Shown in pieces: positions 44,183-54,596 of a stretch of DNA of 64,000 nt. The DNA lies in the NCBI RefSeq assembly GCF_014190915.1, contig NZ_JACHVU010000004.1, forward strand, positions 62,001-126,000, written 5' to 3'. The notes beneath the pieces are model-generated. The model was given only the letters and a program-made list of their open reading frames with translations. It ran no database searches and had not been told where the DNA came from. Origin of the DNA: Mycolicibacterium iranicum (GTDB taxonomy: Bacteria; Actinomycetota; Actinomycetes; Mycobacteriales; Mycobacteriaceae). The stretch's first letter is position 1. The number at the start of each line of letters is the position of its first letter. The position numbers and the translations under genes were made by a program.

Positions 44183-44188
44183 GACCGC

Positions 44189-44431
44189 GTGGCAAAAGTG
44201 GTGGTGAACGTCATGCCGAAGGCTGAGATCCTCGACCCCCAGGGGCAGGCGATCGTCGGTGCGCTCGGCCGGCTCGGCTTCGAGGGAATCTCAGATGTCC
44301 GTCAGGGCAAGCGATTCGAGTTGGACATCGACGGCGACATCAGCGACGACAAGCTCGCCGAGATCGCTGAGTCGCTGCTCGCCAACACCGTGATCGAGGA
44401 CTGGTCGATCACCCGGGAGGGGCAGTCATGA
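44189..44431 (+). CDS. purS: FGAM synthase subunit PurS
   Basis: 80 aa, the full family length. [44 protein letters not shown] is the PurS signature. It forms the small bridging subunit of the PurSQL complex that converts FGAR to FGAM. GTG 44189 is probably leaderless. Its stop overlaps the purQ ATG (ATGA), giving coupled, roughly equal translation. Confidence 0.95.
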   Translation: MAKVVVNVMPKAEILDPQGQAIVGALGRLGFEGISDVRQGKRFELDIDGDISDDKLAEIAESLLANTVIEDWSITREGQS

Positions 44432-45102
44432 GCACCCGAGTGGGCGTCATCACATTCCCCGGCACGCTCGACGACATCGACGCCGCGCGCGCCGTGCGTC
44501 TGGCCGGCGCCGAGGCCGTCAACCTGTGGCACGGCGACGCCGACCTCAAGGGTGTGGACGCGGTCGTGGTGCCCGGCGGGTTCTCCTACGGGGACTACCT
44601 GCGTGCCGGCGCCATCGCGCGGTTCGCGCCGGTGATGGGCGAGGTCGTCGACGCGGCGAACAAGGGGATGCCCGTCCTCGGTATCTGCAACGGCTTCCAG
44701 GTTCTGTGCGAGGCCGGCCTGCTGCCCGGCGCGCTCACGCGCAACAAAGGACTGCACTTCATCTGCCGTGACACCTGGCTCGAAGTCGCCTCCAACACCT
44801 CGGCGTGGACCAGCCGCTACGAACAGGGCGCCGATCTGCTGATCCCGCTGAAGTCCGGCGAGGGTCGCTACGTGGCGAGCGACGAGGTCCTCGACGAGCT
44901 CGAAGGTGAAGGCCGCGTGGTGTTTCGCTACCGCGAGAACCTCAACGGATCCATGCGCGACATCGCCGGGATCAGCTCGGCCAACGGCCGCGTCGTCGGA
45001 CTGATGCCGCACCCCGAGCATGCGACCGAGGCCTTGACGGGCCCCTCCGACGACGGGCTGGGCCTGTTCCTCTCGGCGCTGGATTCGGTGCTGGTGGCTT
45101 AA
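44428..45102 (+). CDS. purQ: FGAM synthase glutaminase subunit PurQ
   Basis: 224 aa class I glutamine amidotransferase: [17 protein letters not shown], nucleophile Cys in [22 protein letters not shown], and His/Glu in [13 protein letters not shown]. It releases ammonia from glutamine for PurL, which lies 3.6 kb further on in the same orientation. Start overlaps purS. Followed by a GC-rich hairpin toward the convergent encapsulin gene. Confidence 0.97.
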   Translation: MSTRVGVITFPGTLDDIDAARAVRLAGAEAVNLWHGDADLKGVDAVVVPGGFSYGDYLRAGAIARFAPVMGEVVDAANKGMPVLGICNGFQVLCEAGLLPGALTRNKGLHFICRDTWLEVASNTSAWTSRYEQGADLLIPLKSGEGRYVASDEVLDELEGEGRVVFRYRENLNGSMRDIAGISSANGRVVGLMPHPEHATEALTGPSDDGLGLFLSALDSVLVA

Positions 45103-45114
45103 GGCGGATCTCTA

Positions 45115-45141
45115 CGCGCGCTCGCGTTCCGTGAGCGCGCG
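45115..45141. terminator. Bidirectional hairpin between purQ and encapsulin genes
   Basis: CGCGCGCTC and GAGCGCGCG form a perfect 9-bp stem with a 9-base loop, 13 bases after purQ. It lacks a T-tract, as is usual in mycobacterial terminators. The GAGCGCGCG arm resembles the repeat between phoP and phoR. Confidence 0.55.
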
Positions 45142-45221
45142 CGAAATGCCGGTGCCCGCGGCGCGTCGGCGTGCAGACACGCGCGCTCGCGGTGCGGGTC
45201 CGGGGCAGGGCGGTCAGGCGG

Positions 45222-46019
45222 TCAGGCGATCAGGGCGACCGAGGCCTCCGCGGTGTAGCAGAGGAACGTCAGCGTCTCCTGCAGGTACAGCTGTACGGTG
45301 TCGGGGTCGTGGGACAGGTATCCGATGCACACGTCGGTGCCCAGCTGCAGGTCGAAATCACCCCCGCGCGTGGACAACACGAACGCCCCGTCGATCGCGG
45401 GGGCCCAGATGATGTCGCCGTCGACGAGCCTGTTGAGGTGCTCCCGGATCGGATAACCGTGCGCGGTCGTCTCGCTCACCTTGGTGTACACGTCGGCGGA
45501 CAACAGCACGCTGTACGGCCCGTCGACGCCGGCGAGCCGCAGCTCGGAGAGCGCCTGGCTGATCACGTCGGGGATGTCGCGGGGGTCGTCGGGCAGCACC
45601 AGGTTCGGGCACGAGCTCGACTTGCGGATCCCGCCGATGTGCGCGGCCTCGTACCCCTCGAAGATCGCCCGGTCCTCGGCGAAGGCCAGCTTCTTGGCGG
45701 CCTCCTTCACCGCGTCCCAGTCCGAGTCCTGCGATCCCCGCTCGACGTCGTCGACGTCGATCCGCCTGACGGAGAACGGAACCCGCAATCTGACCAAGGG
45801 GCGCGCGTCGCGCAGATGCGCGATCACCCCGTCGCCGGGCGGCAGCACGTCGAGCAGATGTCCGGTGCTGACCGCGGCCGTCACCGGTCCGCCCGGCTCG
45901 CTCACGTCCACCACCCGCCGCCCGGCGATGTGGCGCTTGAACGTCCGGGTGGCCTCCTGTTCGATCTCCGCCCACGCGGCGTCGGAGATGGGAGCCAGCT
46001 CCCGGTAGAGGTTGTTCAT
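45222..46019 (-). CDS. enc: Encapsulin shell protein (Cfp29 type)
   Basis: 265 aa, the length of M. tuberculosis Cfp29, with [43 protein letters not shown] and [30 protein letters not shown] as conserved blocks. HK97-fold protomers assemble into a roughly 24-nm shell. The cargo gene is directly upstream. Three in-frame ATGs (46031, 46025, 46019) follow each other as ATGACG repeats. The first overlaps the DyP stop; the second has the best spacing to AAAGGA; the last gives the family-standard N-terminus MNNLYR. Shell start is therefore uncertain by 4 residues. Confidence 0.96.
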   Translation of the reverse strand: MNNLYRELAPISDAAWAEIEQEATRTFKRHIAGRRVVDVSEPGGPVTAAVSTGHLLDVLPPGDGVIAHLRDARPLVRLRVPFSVRRIDVDDVERGSQDSDWDAVKEAAKKLAFAEDRAIFEGYEAAHIGGIRKSSSCPNLVLPDDPRDIPDVISQALSELRLAGVDGPYSVLLSADVYTKVSETTAHGYPIREHLNRLVDGDIIWAPAIDGAFVLSTRGGDFDLQLGTDVCIGYLSHDPDTVQLYLQETLTFLCYTAEASVALIA

Positions 46020-46027
46020 CGTCATCG

Positions 46028-47038
46028 TCATCGTCCTTTCAGGCTGCCGATCGCAAGAGAACCGTCACCCGCCGGTGCGACGGGGTCGGCGCCGTCCTCC
46101 GTCGAATCGGGAAGCGGCGGTGGGTCGTTGAGGAAATCCGTGATCGGCGTGAAGAACATCGAACCGGTCACCGCGGTCGAGAAGTCCAGGACGCGGTCGG
46201 TGTTGCCCGGCGGATCGCCCAGGAACATGTTGCGCAGCATCCGCTCGGTGACGGTCGCCGTGCGCGAATAGCCGATGAAATGGGTGCCGAACTCACCCTT
46301 GCCGATCTCCCCGAACGGCATGTTGTGCCGCACGATCTTGAGCTCGTTGCCGTCCTCGTCGGTGATCACGTTCAGCGCCACATGCGAATTCGACGGTTTC
46401 ACCGCGTCGTCGAGCTCGATGTCGTCGAGTTTGGTGCGGCCGATGACCTTCTCCTGCTCCTCGGTCGACAGCGCGTTCCACGCGTCCATCCGGTGCAGGT
46501 ACTTCTGCACGTGGACGTAACAGCCGCCCGCGAAGTCGGGATCCTCCGACCCGATCTGGGTGGCGCTGTCGGCGAGGGGGCCGTCGGGATTCTCCGTGCC
46601 GTCGACGAAACCCAGCAGATCGCGATTGTCGAAGAACCGGAAGCCGTGCGTCTCGTCGACGACGGTGATCGCGCCCATCGCCGCGACGAGCTTGGTCGCC
46701 AGCTCGAAGCACACGTCCATCGACTCGGCACGGATGTGGAACAGCAGGTCGCCCGGGGTCGACGGGGCGCGGTGTGTGCCGCCGTCCAGGGCGACGAACG
46801 GGTGCAGCTCGGCGGGGCGCGGGCCGGTGAACAACCGCCCCCAGGCGTCGGACCCGATGGACGTCACCACCGACAGCCGCTTGGCCGGATCGCGGAATCC
46901 GATCGCCCGCACCAGGCCCGCGACCTCACCGAGAGCGTCGTGTACCTCGGCTTCACCGCCCTCGTCGATGGTGGCCACCAGGAAGATCGCCGCCGGGGTC
47001 AGCGGCGCCAGAACCGGCTGGGGCAGTGGGGCGGGCAC
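46028..47038 (-). CDS. dyp: Dye-decolourising peroxidase, encapsulin cargo
   Basis: 336 aa DyP-type heme peroxidase: GFVDGTENP (GxxDG motif with catalytic Asp), proximal His in the region NSHVALN, and [36 protein letters not shown] with the distal Arg. The C-terminus, after a Pro/Asp-rich linker, is [12 protein letters not shown], the cargo-loading peptide that binds the inside of encapsulin. GTG 47038. Peroxide-dependent oxidation inside the compartment; the stop overlaps the encapsulin ATG, so shell and cargo are coupled. Confidence 0.96.
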   Translation of the reverse strand: MPAPLPQPVLAPLTPAAIFLVATIDEGGEAEVHDALGEVAGLVRAIGFRDPAKRLSVVTSIGSDAWGRLFTGPRPAELHPFVALDGGTHRAPSTPGDLLFHIRAESMDVCFELATKLVAAMGAITVVDETHGFRFFDNRDLLGFVDGTENPDGPLADSATQIGSEDPDFAGGCYVHVQKYLHRMDAWNALSTEEQEKVIGRTKLDDIELDDAVKPSNSHVALNVITDEDGNELKIVRHNMPFGEIGKGEFGTHFIGYSRTATVTERMLRNMFLGDPPGNTDRVLDFSTAVTGSMFFTPITDFLNDPPPLPDSTEDGADPVAPAGDGSLAIGSLKGR

Positions 47039-47089
47039 GGGGTCGACCCTAAATCAAGATCGGCGGGATTGATCGAGGAAGATGGGAAG

Positions 47090-48352
47090 ATGCCTGCTAG
47101 CCCCCAGGGACTGTGCGAGTTCATCGACGCGTCGCCGTCGCCGTTCCACGTGTGCCGTACCGCTGCGGAGCGGCTCGTGGCGGCGGGGTTCACCGAACTC
47201 GCGGAAAGCGACCCGTGGCCCGGTGAGGGCGATTTCTTCGCCGTGCGCGCGGGGTCGCTCATCGCGTGGCGGGCGGCCGAAGGCAGCCGCGCGCGTCCGT
47301 TCCGCGTCGTGGGCGCGCACACCGACAGCCCGAACCTGCGGGTCAAGCAGCATCCCGACCGCTTCCTGTCGGGGTGGCGCATCGTCGCGCTGCAGCCCTA
47401 CGGCGGAGCCTGGCTGAACTCGTGGCTGGACCGCGATCTCGGTGTCAGCGGCCGCCTTTCGGTGCGCGACGGCGCGGGCGTCCGTCATGCGCTGGTACGC
47501 ATCGACGAGCCGTTGCTGCGGGTGCCGCAACTGGCGATCCACCTCGCCGAGGACCGCAAGGGCGTCGAGCTGAACCCGCAGCGCCACGTCAACGCCGTGT
47601 GGGGAGTGGGCGGCGGGCCGGGGTCGTTCCTCGGTCACGTCGCCGAACGGGCCGGCGTCGCCGAGGACGCCGTTCTCGGCTTCGACCTGATGACCCACGA
47701 CATCAACCCGTCGCGGCTGGCCGGAGCCGACGACGACCTGGTCAGCGCGCCCCGGCTGGACAACCAGGCCACCTGCTACGCAGGCCTGGAGGCCTTTCTC
47801 GCCGCGCCGCCGTCCGATGCCGTGCTCCCGGTGCTGGTGCTCTTCGACCACGAGGAGGTCGGCTCGCAGTCGGATCACGGCGCACAATCCGACCTGCTGC
47901 TGACCGTGCTGGAGCGCATCACCCTGGCGGCCGGCGGCGACCGCGAGGACTTCCTGCGCCGACTGCCCGGATCGGTCGTCGCGTCGGGGGACATGGCGCA
48001 CGCCACCCACCCGAACTATCCGGAGCGCCACGAGCCCGGCCACCTCATCGAGGTCAACGGCGGGCCGGTGCTCAAGGTGCAACCCAATCTGCGCTACGCC
48101 ACCGACGGCCGCACCGCGGCGGCGTTCGCCCTGGCCTGCGAGCAGGCCGGTGTCCCGCTGCAGCGCTACGAGCACCGCGCCGACCTGCCCTGCGGCTCCA
48201 CGATCGGCCCGATGACCGCCGCCAACACCGGTATCCCCACCGTCGACGTGGGCGCCGCGCAGCTGGCGATGCATTCGGCACGCGAGGTGATGGGCGCGGC
48301 CGATGTCGCGATGTATTCGGCCGCGCTCGGGGCTTTTCTGTCACCGGTGTGA
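47090..48352 (+). CDS. pepC: M18-family aspartyl aminopeptidase (PepC/ApeB type)
   Basis: 420 aa. Zinc ligands and catalytic residues in [14 protein letters not shown] (His, Asp), [18 protein letters not shown] (Glu pair), FDLMTHD and [13 protein letters not shown] (final His). TET-like dodecamers that trim acidic N-terminal residues are known for this family. Cytoplasmic. ATG 47090 follows GATGGGAAG; the long open frame upstream is antisense to the DyP gene and not coding. Rv0800 position. Confidence 0.93.
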   Translation: MPASPQGLCEFIDASPSPFHVCRTAAERLVAAGFTELAESDPWPGEGDFFAVRAGSLIAWRAAEGSRARPFRVVGAHTDSPNLRVKQHPDRFLSGWRIVALQPYGGAWLNSWLDRDLGVSGRLSVRDGAGVRHALVRIDEPLLRVPQLAIHLAEDRKGVELNPQRHVNAVWGVGGGPGSFLGHVAERAGVAEDAVLGFDLMTHDINPSRLAGADDDLVSAPRLDNQATCYAGLEAFLAAPPSDAVLPVLVLFDHEEVGSQSDHGAQSDLLLTVLERITLAAGGDREDFLRRLPGSVVASGDMAHATHPNYPERHEPGHLIEVNGGPVLKVQPNLRYATDGRTAAAFALACEQAGVPLQRYEHRADLPCGSTIGPMTAANTGIPTVDVGAAQLAMHSAREVMGAADVAMYSAALGAFLSPV

Positions 48353-48354
48353 TC

Positions 48355-48360
48355 TAGGGT
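48355..48360 (+). promoter_or_regulatory. Leaderless -10 box of VOC gene (TAGGGT)
   Basis: TANNNT box six bases before the ATG at 48367. Confidence 0.5.
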
Positions 48361-48366
48361 CGGGCC

Positions 48367-48714
48367 ATGGCACTGAGTGTGGAGATGATCACCTTCGACT
48401 GTGTGGATCCCGACGGGCTCGCCGACTGGTGGGCCAAGGCCGCGGGTGGAGACGTGAACGCCGTGGCGCCAGGCGAATTCGTGATGGTCACCAGCGAGGG
48501 CCGCACCACTCTGGGCTTCCAGCGGGTGCCCGATCCGACGCCGGGCAAGAACAAGGTGCACCTCGACTTCCACGCCGCCGACAAGGAGGCGGAGGTGGCC
48601 CGGCTGATCGGCCTGGGCGCGAAGGAGACGGGGCGGAACAGCTTCGGGCCGGAGTTCGAGTGGGTCGTGATGGCCGACCCCGAGGGCAACGCCTTCTGCG
48701 TGGCAGGAGGCTGA
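48367..48714 (+). CDS. Glyoxalase/VOC-superfamily protein (Rv0801 type)
   Basis: 115 aa, one VOC half-domain pair: MALSVEMITFDCVDPDGLADWWAKAAGGDV and KVHLDFHAADKEAEVARLIGLGAKE...WVVMADPEGNAFCV. The metal ligands of true glyoxalases are only partly matched (HLDFH), so it may be a binding protein. ATG 48367 with TAGGGT six bases upstream. No partner visible beyond the purL gene 25 bases downstream. Confidence 0.85.
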   Translation: MALSVEMITFDCVDPDGLADWWAKAAGGDVNAVAPGEFVMVTSEGRTTLGFQRVPDPTPGKNKVHLDFHAADKEAEVARLIGLGAKETGRNSFGPEFEWVVMADPEGNAFCVAGG

Positions 48715-48727
48715 TCGGCCGCGCGGC

Positions 48728-48733
48728 TAGACT
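48728..48733 (+). promoter_or_regulatory. Leaderless -10 box of purL (TAGACT)
   Basis: TANNNT box six bases before the purL GTG; identical to the hexamer upstream of purF. No ribosome site. Confidence 0.55.
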
Positions 48734-48739
48734 GTCGCG

Positions 48740-51097
48740 GTGACGTCTGGGTTGACCCAAGAGGTAGACACCGTCGAGCGGGCCTCCGCCACTCCCGAGC
48801 AGCCGCAGCCGTATCGGGAGCTCGGGCTCAAGGACGACGAATACGACCGGATCCGCGAGATCCTCGGCCGTCGCCCCACCGACGCCGAGCTCGCGATGTA
48901 CTCGGTGATGTGGAGTGAGCACTGCTCGTACAAGTCCTCCAAGGTGCATCTGCGCTACTTCGGCGAGACCACCACCGCGAAGATGCGCGAGACCATGCTG
49001 GCGGGCATCGGCGAGAACGCCGGCGTCGTCGACATCGGCGACGGGTGGGCCGCCACCTTCAAGGTGGAGTCCCACAACCACCCGTCCTACATCGAGCCCT
49101 ACCAGGGTGCGGCGACCGGCGTCGGCGGCATCGTGCGCGACATCATGGCGATGGGCGCCCGTCCGGTCGCGGTGATGGACCAGTTGCGTTTCGGCGCCGC
49201 GGACGCCCCCGACACCCGCCGGGTACTCGACGGCGTGGTCCGCGGGATCGGCGGCTACGGCAACTCGCTGGGGCTGCCCAACATCGGCGGCGAGACGATC
49301 TTCGACCCCAGCTATGCGGGCAACCCGCTGGTCAACGCCCTCTGCGTCGGCGTGCTGCGCAAGGAGGACCTCAAGCTCGCCTTCGCGTCGGGTGCGGGCA
49401 ACAAGATCATCCTGTTCGGCGCGCGCACGGGACTCGACGGCATCGGCGGCGTCTCCGTGCTGGCGTCGGAGACGTTCGGCGGTGATGAATCGGGCGGACA
49501 CGAAGCCGGAGGCGGAGCTGGACCATCAAGGAGCGCGGGCCGCAAGAAGCTGCCCAGCGTGCAGGTGGGCGATCCGTTCACCGAGAAGGTCCTCATCGAG
49601 TGCTGCCTCGAGCTCTACGCGGCCGACCTCGTGGTCGGCATCCAAGATCTCGGCGGCGCCGGATTATCCTGTGCGACATCGGAACTGGCCTCAGCCGGCG
49701 ACGGCGGCATGAAGGTCGAGTTGGAGCAGGTGCCGCTGCGCGCGACGAACATGACGCCCGCGGAGATCCTTTCCAGTGAGTCCCAGGAACGCATGTGCGC
49801 CGTGGTGACCCCGGACAACGTGGATGCGTTCATGGCGGTGTGCCGGAAATGGGATGTGCTCGCCACGGTCATCGGCGAGGTCACCGACACCGGCCGGCTC
49901 GAGATCACCTGGCACGGCGAGACCGTCGTCGACGTGCCGCCGCGCACCGTCGCCCACGAGGGGCCGGTCTACGAGCGGCCCGTGGAACGTCCCGCCGGCC
50001 AGGATGCGCTGGCGGCCGACACGACGTCGTCGTTGGCGCGCCCGCAGACCGGCGACGAACTGCGCGCCACCCTGCTGGCGATGGTCGGCAGCCCGCACCT
50101 GTGCAGCCGCGGGTTCATCACCGAGCAGTACGACCGCTACGTGCGCGGCAACACGGTGCTGGCCGAACATGCCGACGGCGGCGTGCTGCGCGTCGACGAA
50201 CAGACCGGGCGTGGCATCGCGCTCTCGACCGACGCGTCGGGCCGCTACACGGCCCTCGATCCGTACGCGGGCGCCCAGCTCGCGCTCGCCGAGGCCTACC
50301 GCAACGTCGCCGTCACCGGCGCCACCCCGGTCGCGGTCACCAACTGCCTGAACTTCGGATCGCCTGAGGATCCCGGGGTGATGTGGCAGTTCTCCCAGGC
50401 GGTTCGCGGCCTCGCCGACGGTGCTGCGGCGCTGGGCATCCCGGTCACCGGCGGTAATGTCAGCTTCTACAACCAGACGGGGAACACCGCGATCCTGCCC
50501 ACGCCCGTCGTCGGCGTCCTCGGCGTCATCGACGACGTGAAGCGGCGCATCCCGACCGGTTTCGGCAACGAACCCGGCGAGACCCTGATGCTGCTCGGCG
50601 ACACCCGCGACGAGTTCGACGGCTCGATCTGGGCGCAGGTCAGCGCCGGGCACCTCGGCGGCGTCCCGCCCAAGGTCGACCTGGCGCGCGAACAGCTCCT
50701 CGCCGAGGTCCTCACCGCGGCCTCGCGCGACGGTCTCGTCTCGGCGGCCCACGATCTATCCGAGGGCGGGCTGATCCAGGCCGTCGTGGAGGCGTCGCTG
50801 GCCGGCGAAACAGGTTGCCGCATCCTGCTTCCCGAGGAATTCCAGGAGGGGACGGCGCCGTTCGTCTTCCTCTTCAGCGAGTCCGCGGGCCGGGTGCTCG
50901 TCGCCGTGCCTCGTACCGAGGAGAGCAGGTTCACGGCGATGTGCGAGGCACGTGGCCTGCCCGCCGCGCGGATCGGGGTCGTCGACCAGGGACCCGCCGG
51001 CGGTGAACCGGCCGTCGAGGTGCAGGGCCAGTTCACGGTGACCCTTGAGGAGTTGCGGCGCACATCGGAAGGTGTGCTGCCCGGGTTGTTCGGGTGA
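48740..51097 (+). CDS. purL: FGAM synthase large subunit PurL
   Basis: 785 aa small-type Pur[41 protein letters not shown] (ATP/FGAR site), [34 protein letters not shown] and HDLSEGGL are all present. Works with PurS and PurQ encoded 3.6 kb upstream. The loop at about residues 250-276 ([19 protein letters not shown] before GRKKLPSV) is Gly/Ser-rich and longer than in M. tuberculosis PurL as I remember it. GTG 48740 is leaderless. Stop overlaps the next gene (GTGA). Confidence 0.97.
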   Translation: MTSGLTQEVDTVERASATPEQPQPYRELGLKDDEYDRIREILGRRPTDAELAMYSVMWSEHCSYKSSKVHLRYFGETTTAKMRETMLAGIGENAGVVDIGDGWAATFKVESHNHPSYIEPYQGAATGVGGIVRDIMAMGARPVAVMDQLRFGAADAPDTRRVLDGVVRGIGGYGNSLGLPNIGGETIFDPSYAGNPLVNALCVGVLRKEDLKLAFASGAGNKIILFGARTGLDGIGGVSVLASETFGGDESGGHEAGGGAGPSRSAGRKKLPSVQVGDPFTEKVLIECCLELYAADLVVGIQDLGGAGLSCATSELASAGDGGMKVELEQVPLRATNMTPAEILSSESQERMCAVVTPDNVDAFMAVCRKWDVLATVIGEVTDTGRLEITWHGETVVDVPPRTVAHEGPVYERPVERPAGQDALAADTTSSLARPQTGDELRATLLAMVGSPHLCSRGFITEQYDRYVRGNTVLAEHADGGVLRVDEQTGRGIALSTDASGRYTALDPYAGAQLALAEAYRNVAVTGATPVAVTNCLNFGSPEDPGVMWQFSQAVRGLADGAAALGIPVTGGNVSFYNQTGNTAILPTPVVGVLGVIDDVKRRIPTGFGNEPGETLMLLGDTRDEFDGSIWAQVSAGHLGGVPPKVDLAREQLLAEVLTAASRDGLVSAAHDLSEGGLIQAVVEASLAGETGCRILLPEEFQEGTAPFVFLFSESAGRVLVAVPRTEESRFTAMCEARGLPAARIGVVDQGPAGGEPAVEVQGQFTVTLEELRRTSEGVLPGLFG

Positions 51098-52815
51098 CCT
51101 CGGTCGGCACCCGCCGACATCCCGCCCTGCTCTGGGCATGGCGGTTGCTGCGCCTCGACTTCACCGGCGTCGCACTGGGCGCGCTGTTCTTCTGTGTGTC
51201 CCTGACCCCGTCGCTGCTGCCGAGGGACTGGTTGTTCCAAGGACTGATCGGCGGCATCAACGCCGCGATCGGCTACGGCATCGGCGTCTTCGTCGAGCGG
51301 ATGCTGCGGCGCTTCGTCCTGGCCCGCCGCACATGGTGGCCGCCGTCGGCGCGAATCCTGTACGCGCTTAAGACGATCACCGTCGTCGTCTCGGTCGGTG
51401 CGTGCATCGGGATGGTGATCCCGGCGGCAGCGTGGCAGCGCCAGGTCTCGGCGCTGATGGGTATGGACGGCCCGAGCACGTCGAGCTATCTGCGCCTGCT
51501 TCTGGTCGCCGTCGCGGTCGCCGGAGTGTGCATCGCCACGGCCAGGCTGCTTCTGGACCTCATCAAGACCATGGCGCGTGTCCTGATCCGGCGGTGGCGA
51601 CTCTCCGACGAGATGGCGCTGTTCATCGGTACGGCGGTTGTCGTGATCCTGGTCATCACGCTGGTCAACGGCGTGCTCGTGCGGGGATTCCTGGCCGGGG
51701 CCAACCGGATCTTCCAACCCCAGAACTCGACCACCAGAGAAGGCGTCGTCCAGCCGGAGGAGACCGAAAGATCGGGCAGCCCCGACTCTTTCGCCGCCTG
51801 GGACACGCTCGGCTATCAGGGGCGCAACTTCGTCGGCACCGGTCCCCACGCCGACGAACTGGCCCGCGTCAACGGCAGGCCCGCCCTGGAGCCGATCCGG
51901 GTCTATGTCGGACTGCAGACGGCCGACACCGACGAAGAGCGGATGGCGGTGCTGCTCAGCGAACTCGAACGCACCGGCGCCTTCGAGCGTGAGGTGCTCG
52001 TCATCGCCCCGACGACCGGGACCGGCTGGATCAATCCGATCGCGGCGCGTTCGCTGGAGCTGATGTACAACGGCGACACGGCGATCGTCGGTTCCCAGTA
52101 CTCCTACCTTCCGAGTTGGATCTCGTTCCTCGGCGACCAGCAGAAGTCGATGGAGTCGGGCCGGTTGATGATCGATGCGGTGCACGATCGCTGGGTCACC
52201 CTGCCACCGGAGCGCCGCCCACGACTCGTCCTCTACGGCGAGAGCCTGGGATCCATGGCGGGGCAGGGCGCGTTCGACTGGCTGCCGGACATCTCGCGGA
52301 TGGGGTTCTCGTCGGTGCTGTGGGTCGGCCCGCCGAACGCGAGCCCGCTGTGGCACGGCATCACCGTGCGCCGCGACCCCGGCACCCCCGAGGTCGAACC
52401 GCGCTACGACAACGGGCGCACCGTGCGGTTCTCGCAGGGCAACGACGCGGCCCAGATCGCGGCCGATACGGCGGGGCCGTGGGAGAGCCCCAGAGTGCTC
52501 TTCCTGCAGCACTCGTCGGATCCGATCGTGTGGTGGTCCCAGGACCTGCTGTTCACCCGGCCGGACTGGCTGTCCGAACCGCCGGGCCGTGACCGCACGA
52601 GGTCGATGCGGTGGTATCCCATCGTCACGTTCTGGCAGGTGGCCGCCGACATGACCAACGCGGCGTCGGTCCCCGGCGGGCACGGACACAACTACGGCGA
52701 TTTCATCCTCGACGGCTGGGCGGGTGCCGCACCGCCGCAGGGCTGGACCCGGGAGGACACGGATCGGATCCGGGTCGCGCTGGCCGAGACCGAATTCGAG
52801 GACGGCGACTACTAG
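51094..52815 (+). CDS. Membrane alpha/beta-hydrolase (Rv1069c-type, Abhydrolase_9 family)
   Basis: 573 aa. Four hydrophobic segments in residues about 20-190 form a membrane domain, followed by a large soluble domain. The hydrolase domain shows [17 protein letters not shown] (GxSxG with Ser near residue 383), [13 protein letters not shown] (Asp) and GHGHNYGDF (His). Probable lipid or ester hydrolase at the membrane. Family members are widespread in Actinobacteria with unknown substrate. GTG 51094 overlaps the purL stop and the stop overlaps the CAAX gene, so the three genes form an operon. Confidence 0.82.
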   Translation: MTSVGTRRHPALLWAWRLLRLDFTGVALGALFFCVSLTPSLLPRDWLFQGLIGGINAAIGYGIGVFVERMLRRFVLARRTWWPPSARILYALKTITVVVSVGACIGMVIPAAAWQRQVSALMGMDGPSTSSYLRLLLVAVAVAGVCIATARLLLDLIKTMARVLIRRWRLSDEMALFIGTAVVVILVITLVNGVLVRGFLAGANRIFQPQNSTTREGVVQPEETERSGSPDSFAAWDTLGYQGRNFVGTGPHADELARVNGRPALEPIRVYVGLQTADTDEERMAVLLSELERTGAFEREVLVIAPTTGTGWINPIAARSLELMYNGDTAIVGSQYSYLPSWISFLGDQQKSMESGRLMIDAVHDRWVTLPPERRPRLVLYGESLGSMAGQGAFDWLPDISRMGFSSVLWVGPPNASPLWHGITVRRDPGTPEVEPRYDNGRTVRFSQGNDAAQIAADTAGPWESPRVLFLQHSSDPIVWWSQDLLFTRPDWLSEPPGRDRTRSMRWYPIVTFWQVAADMTNAASVPGGHGHNYGDFILDGWAGAAPPQGWTREDTDRIRVALAETEFEDGDY

Positions 52816-53444
52816 TGCCCGTGCGGCGCGAGAGGGCCCGGGTGGCCGCGCTGGCGGTCGCGCTGCTCGGCTGGAGCGCGCTCGCCCCGCGGCTGTCGAA
52901 GCGGTGGAACCCGTTGCCGCAAGCCGTGTTCGGCGCGGTGGCCGTGGCCGGGCTGCGGCCCCCGCTGGGTCTGCGTCTGCCGGAGCTGGGGCGGGGGCTG
53001 CGGTGGGGAGGGGTGGCGGCGTCCACTGTCGTCGCGACCGTCGCGGTCGGCACGCTCCTGCCGCCGGTGCGCGCCGGAATGGCCGGTAGGGAGTTGCCCG
53101 CCGAGCCCGCGCGGTGGCTCCTTCTCCGCATCCCGTTCGGCACGGTGTGGTCGGAGGAGGTCACGTTCCGCGCCGCGCTGGGCACTGCCGCCGAGAACGC
53201 GTTCGGCGCCACTGCCGGCCGGCTGCTCGCCGCGGCGGTGTTCGGACTGTCCCACACTCCCGATGCCCGCGCCGCCGACGAGTCGGTGCCGCTGACTGTG
53301 ATCGCCACCGGTGCGGCCGGGTGGATGTTCTCCTGGCTGTACGCCCGTTCCGGCAGCCTGGCCGCGCCGATGCTGGCGCATCTGGCCGTCAACGAAGCCG
53401 GAGCGATGGCGGTCCTGGCCGTTCGGCCCCGGCCAGATCGCTGA
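52815..53444 (+). CDS. CAAX/CPBP-family intramembrane metalloprotease (Rv0804 type)
   Basis: 209 aa with about five hydrophobic segments. Protease motifs: WSEEVTFRAALG (EExxxR), FGLSHTPDA (FxxxH) and MLAHLAVNEAG (HxxxN). These residues coordinate zinc in CPBP glutamic proteases. Role unknown, possibly peptide processing or immunity-like functions seen in relatives. GTG 52815 overlaps the preceding stop (TAGTG). Confidence 0.85.
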   Translation: MPVRRERARVAALAVALLGWSALAPRLSKRWNPLPQAVFGAVAVAGLRPPLGLRLPELGRGLRWGGVAASTVVATVAVGTLLPPVRAGMAGRELPAEPARWLLLRIPFGTVWSEEVTFRAALGTAAENAFGATAGRLLAAAVFGLSHTPDARAADESVPLTVIATGAAGWMFSWLYARSGSLAAPMLAHLAVNEAGAMAVLAVRPRPDR

Positions 53445-53447
53445 CTG

Positions 53448-53885
53448 TCAGCCCGCCGTCGCGACGTTCCGCACGTGCGCCGTGAGCTGGTGGGGTTCGG
53501 TCTGCTGGTCATCGATCCCGAAGCTGATCACCCTCCGCGGTGTGATCCGGATGATCGCCGCGTCCAGCGGATCGCCGTTCGGTTCGCGGGGCGCGTCCTC
53601 CAGCGTCGCCTGGACGGCGGTGCCGCGGATCTCGAGGCACCGCACCCGCCAGGGATCACGTGAGGTGATGTCGTCGATCACGAACGCCACCTTGGGATTA
53701 GCGGCGATGTTGCGATACTTGCGGCTCTTCGACATCTCGTATCCGGAGATGTCGATGGTCCCCGACGTCTCGTTGAACGTGAACCCGACGGGGCTGTTCT
53801 GCGGGGTTCCGTCGGGCTGGATGGTGGCAAGCCGTCCAAGCTCCGCCTGTTTCATGAATTCGATCTCGTATGCGGTGAACGTCAT
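53448..53885 (-). CDS. PPOX-class F420-dependent oxidoreductase
   Basis: 145 aa split beta-barrel: FTAYEIEFMKQAELGRLATIQPDGTPQNSPVGFTFNETSGTIDISGYEMSKSRKYRNIAANPKVAFVIDDI is the pyridoxamine-oxidase-like core. Its type (with SGYEMSKSRKYRN) belongs to a mycobacterial subgroup that binds F420 rather than FMN (recalled; inference here). Possible reduction of quinones or xenobiotics. ATG 53885 was preferred to GTG 53894. Convergent with the CAAX gene. Confidence 0.82.
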   Translation of the reverse strand: MTFTAYEIEFMKQAELGRLATIQPDGTPQNSPVGFTFNETSGTIDISGYEMSKSRKYRNIAANPKVAFVIDDITSRDPWRVRCLEIRGTAVQATLEDAPREPNGDPLDAAIIRITPRRVISFGIDDQQTEPHQLTAHVRNVATAG

Positions 53886-53999
53886 GCGGGTCACGCTAGA
53901 ACCTCAATGGACGTTGAGGTCAAGGGTGGATCGCCGGGACGTCGACCCGACGCGGAGGGCGGCGCGCCGCGGCCTGCAGGCACTCTGAGAACCTGGGTC

Positions 54000-54392
54000 A
54001 TGGCCGCCCGTCGCCCCGCCGATCCGGCGAAGACCCGCGCCGCCGTCGCGGCCCTCGCCGAGTGGTTGCGCGATGACGCCGCCGCTGCGCCGGAGCGCGC
54101 AACTCTGGCCGAGGCGGTGCGCGCCACCGCCAGGACCCTGGCCGCGCTCGCGCCCGGCGCCACGGTCGAGGTGCGGGTGCCGCCGTTCGTCGCGGTGCAG
54201 TGCATCGAGGGACCCCGGCACACCCGGGGCAATCCGCCCAACGTCGTGGAGACGGACCCGCGAACCTGGCTGATGCTGGCCACCGGGCTGACCACGCTGG
54301 AGCAGGCCGCCGCCGACGGCTCCCTTCAGATGTCGGGATCGCGCGCGACCGAGATCGCCGCCGTGCTGCCCCTGGTGGCTCTCCCGGACTGA
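54000..54392 (+). CDS. Sterol-carrier-family protein (Rv0807 type)
   Basis: 130 aa. DPAKTRAAVAALAEWLRDDAAAAPERATLAEAVRATARTLAALAPGATVEVRVPPFVAVQC followed by DPRTWLMLATGLTTLEQAAADGSLQMSGSRATEIAAVLPLV, the last part being the SCP2-like end strand/helix. Only a truncated SCP2 core is present, so lipid binding is uncertain. ATG 54000 chosen by the length of the M. tuberculosis protein (129 aa); a longer start at 53907 is possible. Upstream of purF by about 200 bases. Confidence 0.75.
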   Translation: MAARRPADPAKTRAAVAALAEWLRDDAAAAPERATLAEAVRATARTLAALAPGATVEVRVPPFVAVQCIEGPRHTRGNPPNVVETDPRTWLMLATGLTTLEQAAADGSLQMSGSRATEIAAVLPLVALPD

Positions 54393-54551
54393 CGGATCTT
54401 TCTGAGCGGCGGAAGCCATTGGCACGGACTGCCATGAATCGGCGGGACGTCACGGACCACCACGGAATGCGGGAGCGGCGAATCTTCGTTGTTCCCAGCG
54501 GCAAACCGCCCCACTCCGTCGCGTGATTCCGCTTTTCCCAGTCGTGCACCG

Positions 54552-54557
54552 TAGACT
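54552..54557 (+). promoter_or_regulatory. -10 box of purF (TAGACT)
   Basis: TANNNT hexamer identical to that of purL, but 39 bases before the purF GTG. It gives a short leader with an AGGGAG ribosome site (54581-54586). Confidence 0.5.
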
Positions 54558-54596
54558 GTGCGACGTCACCCACAGCCCCCAGGGAGCAGCCTGATC

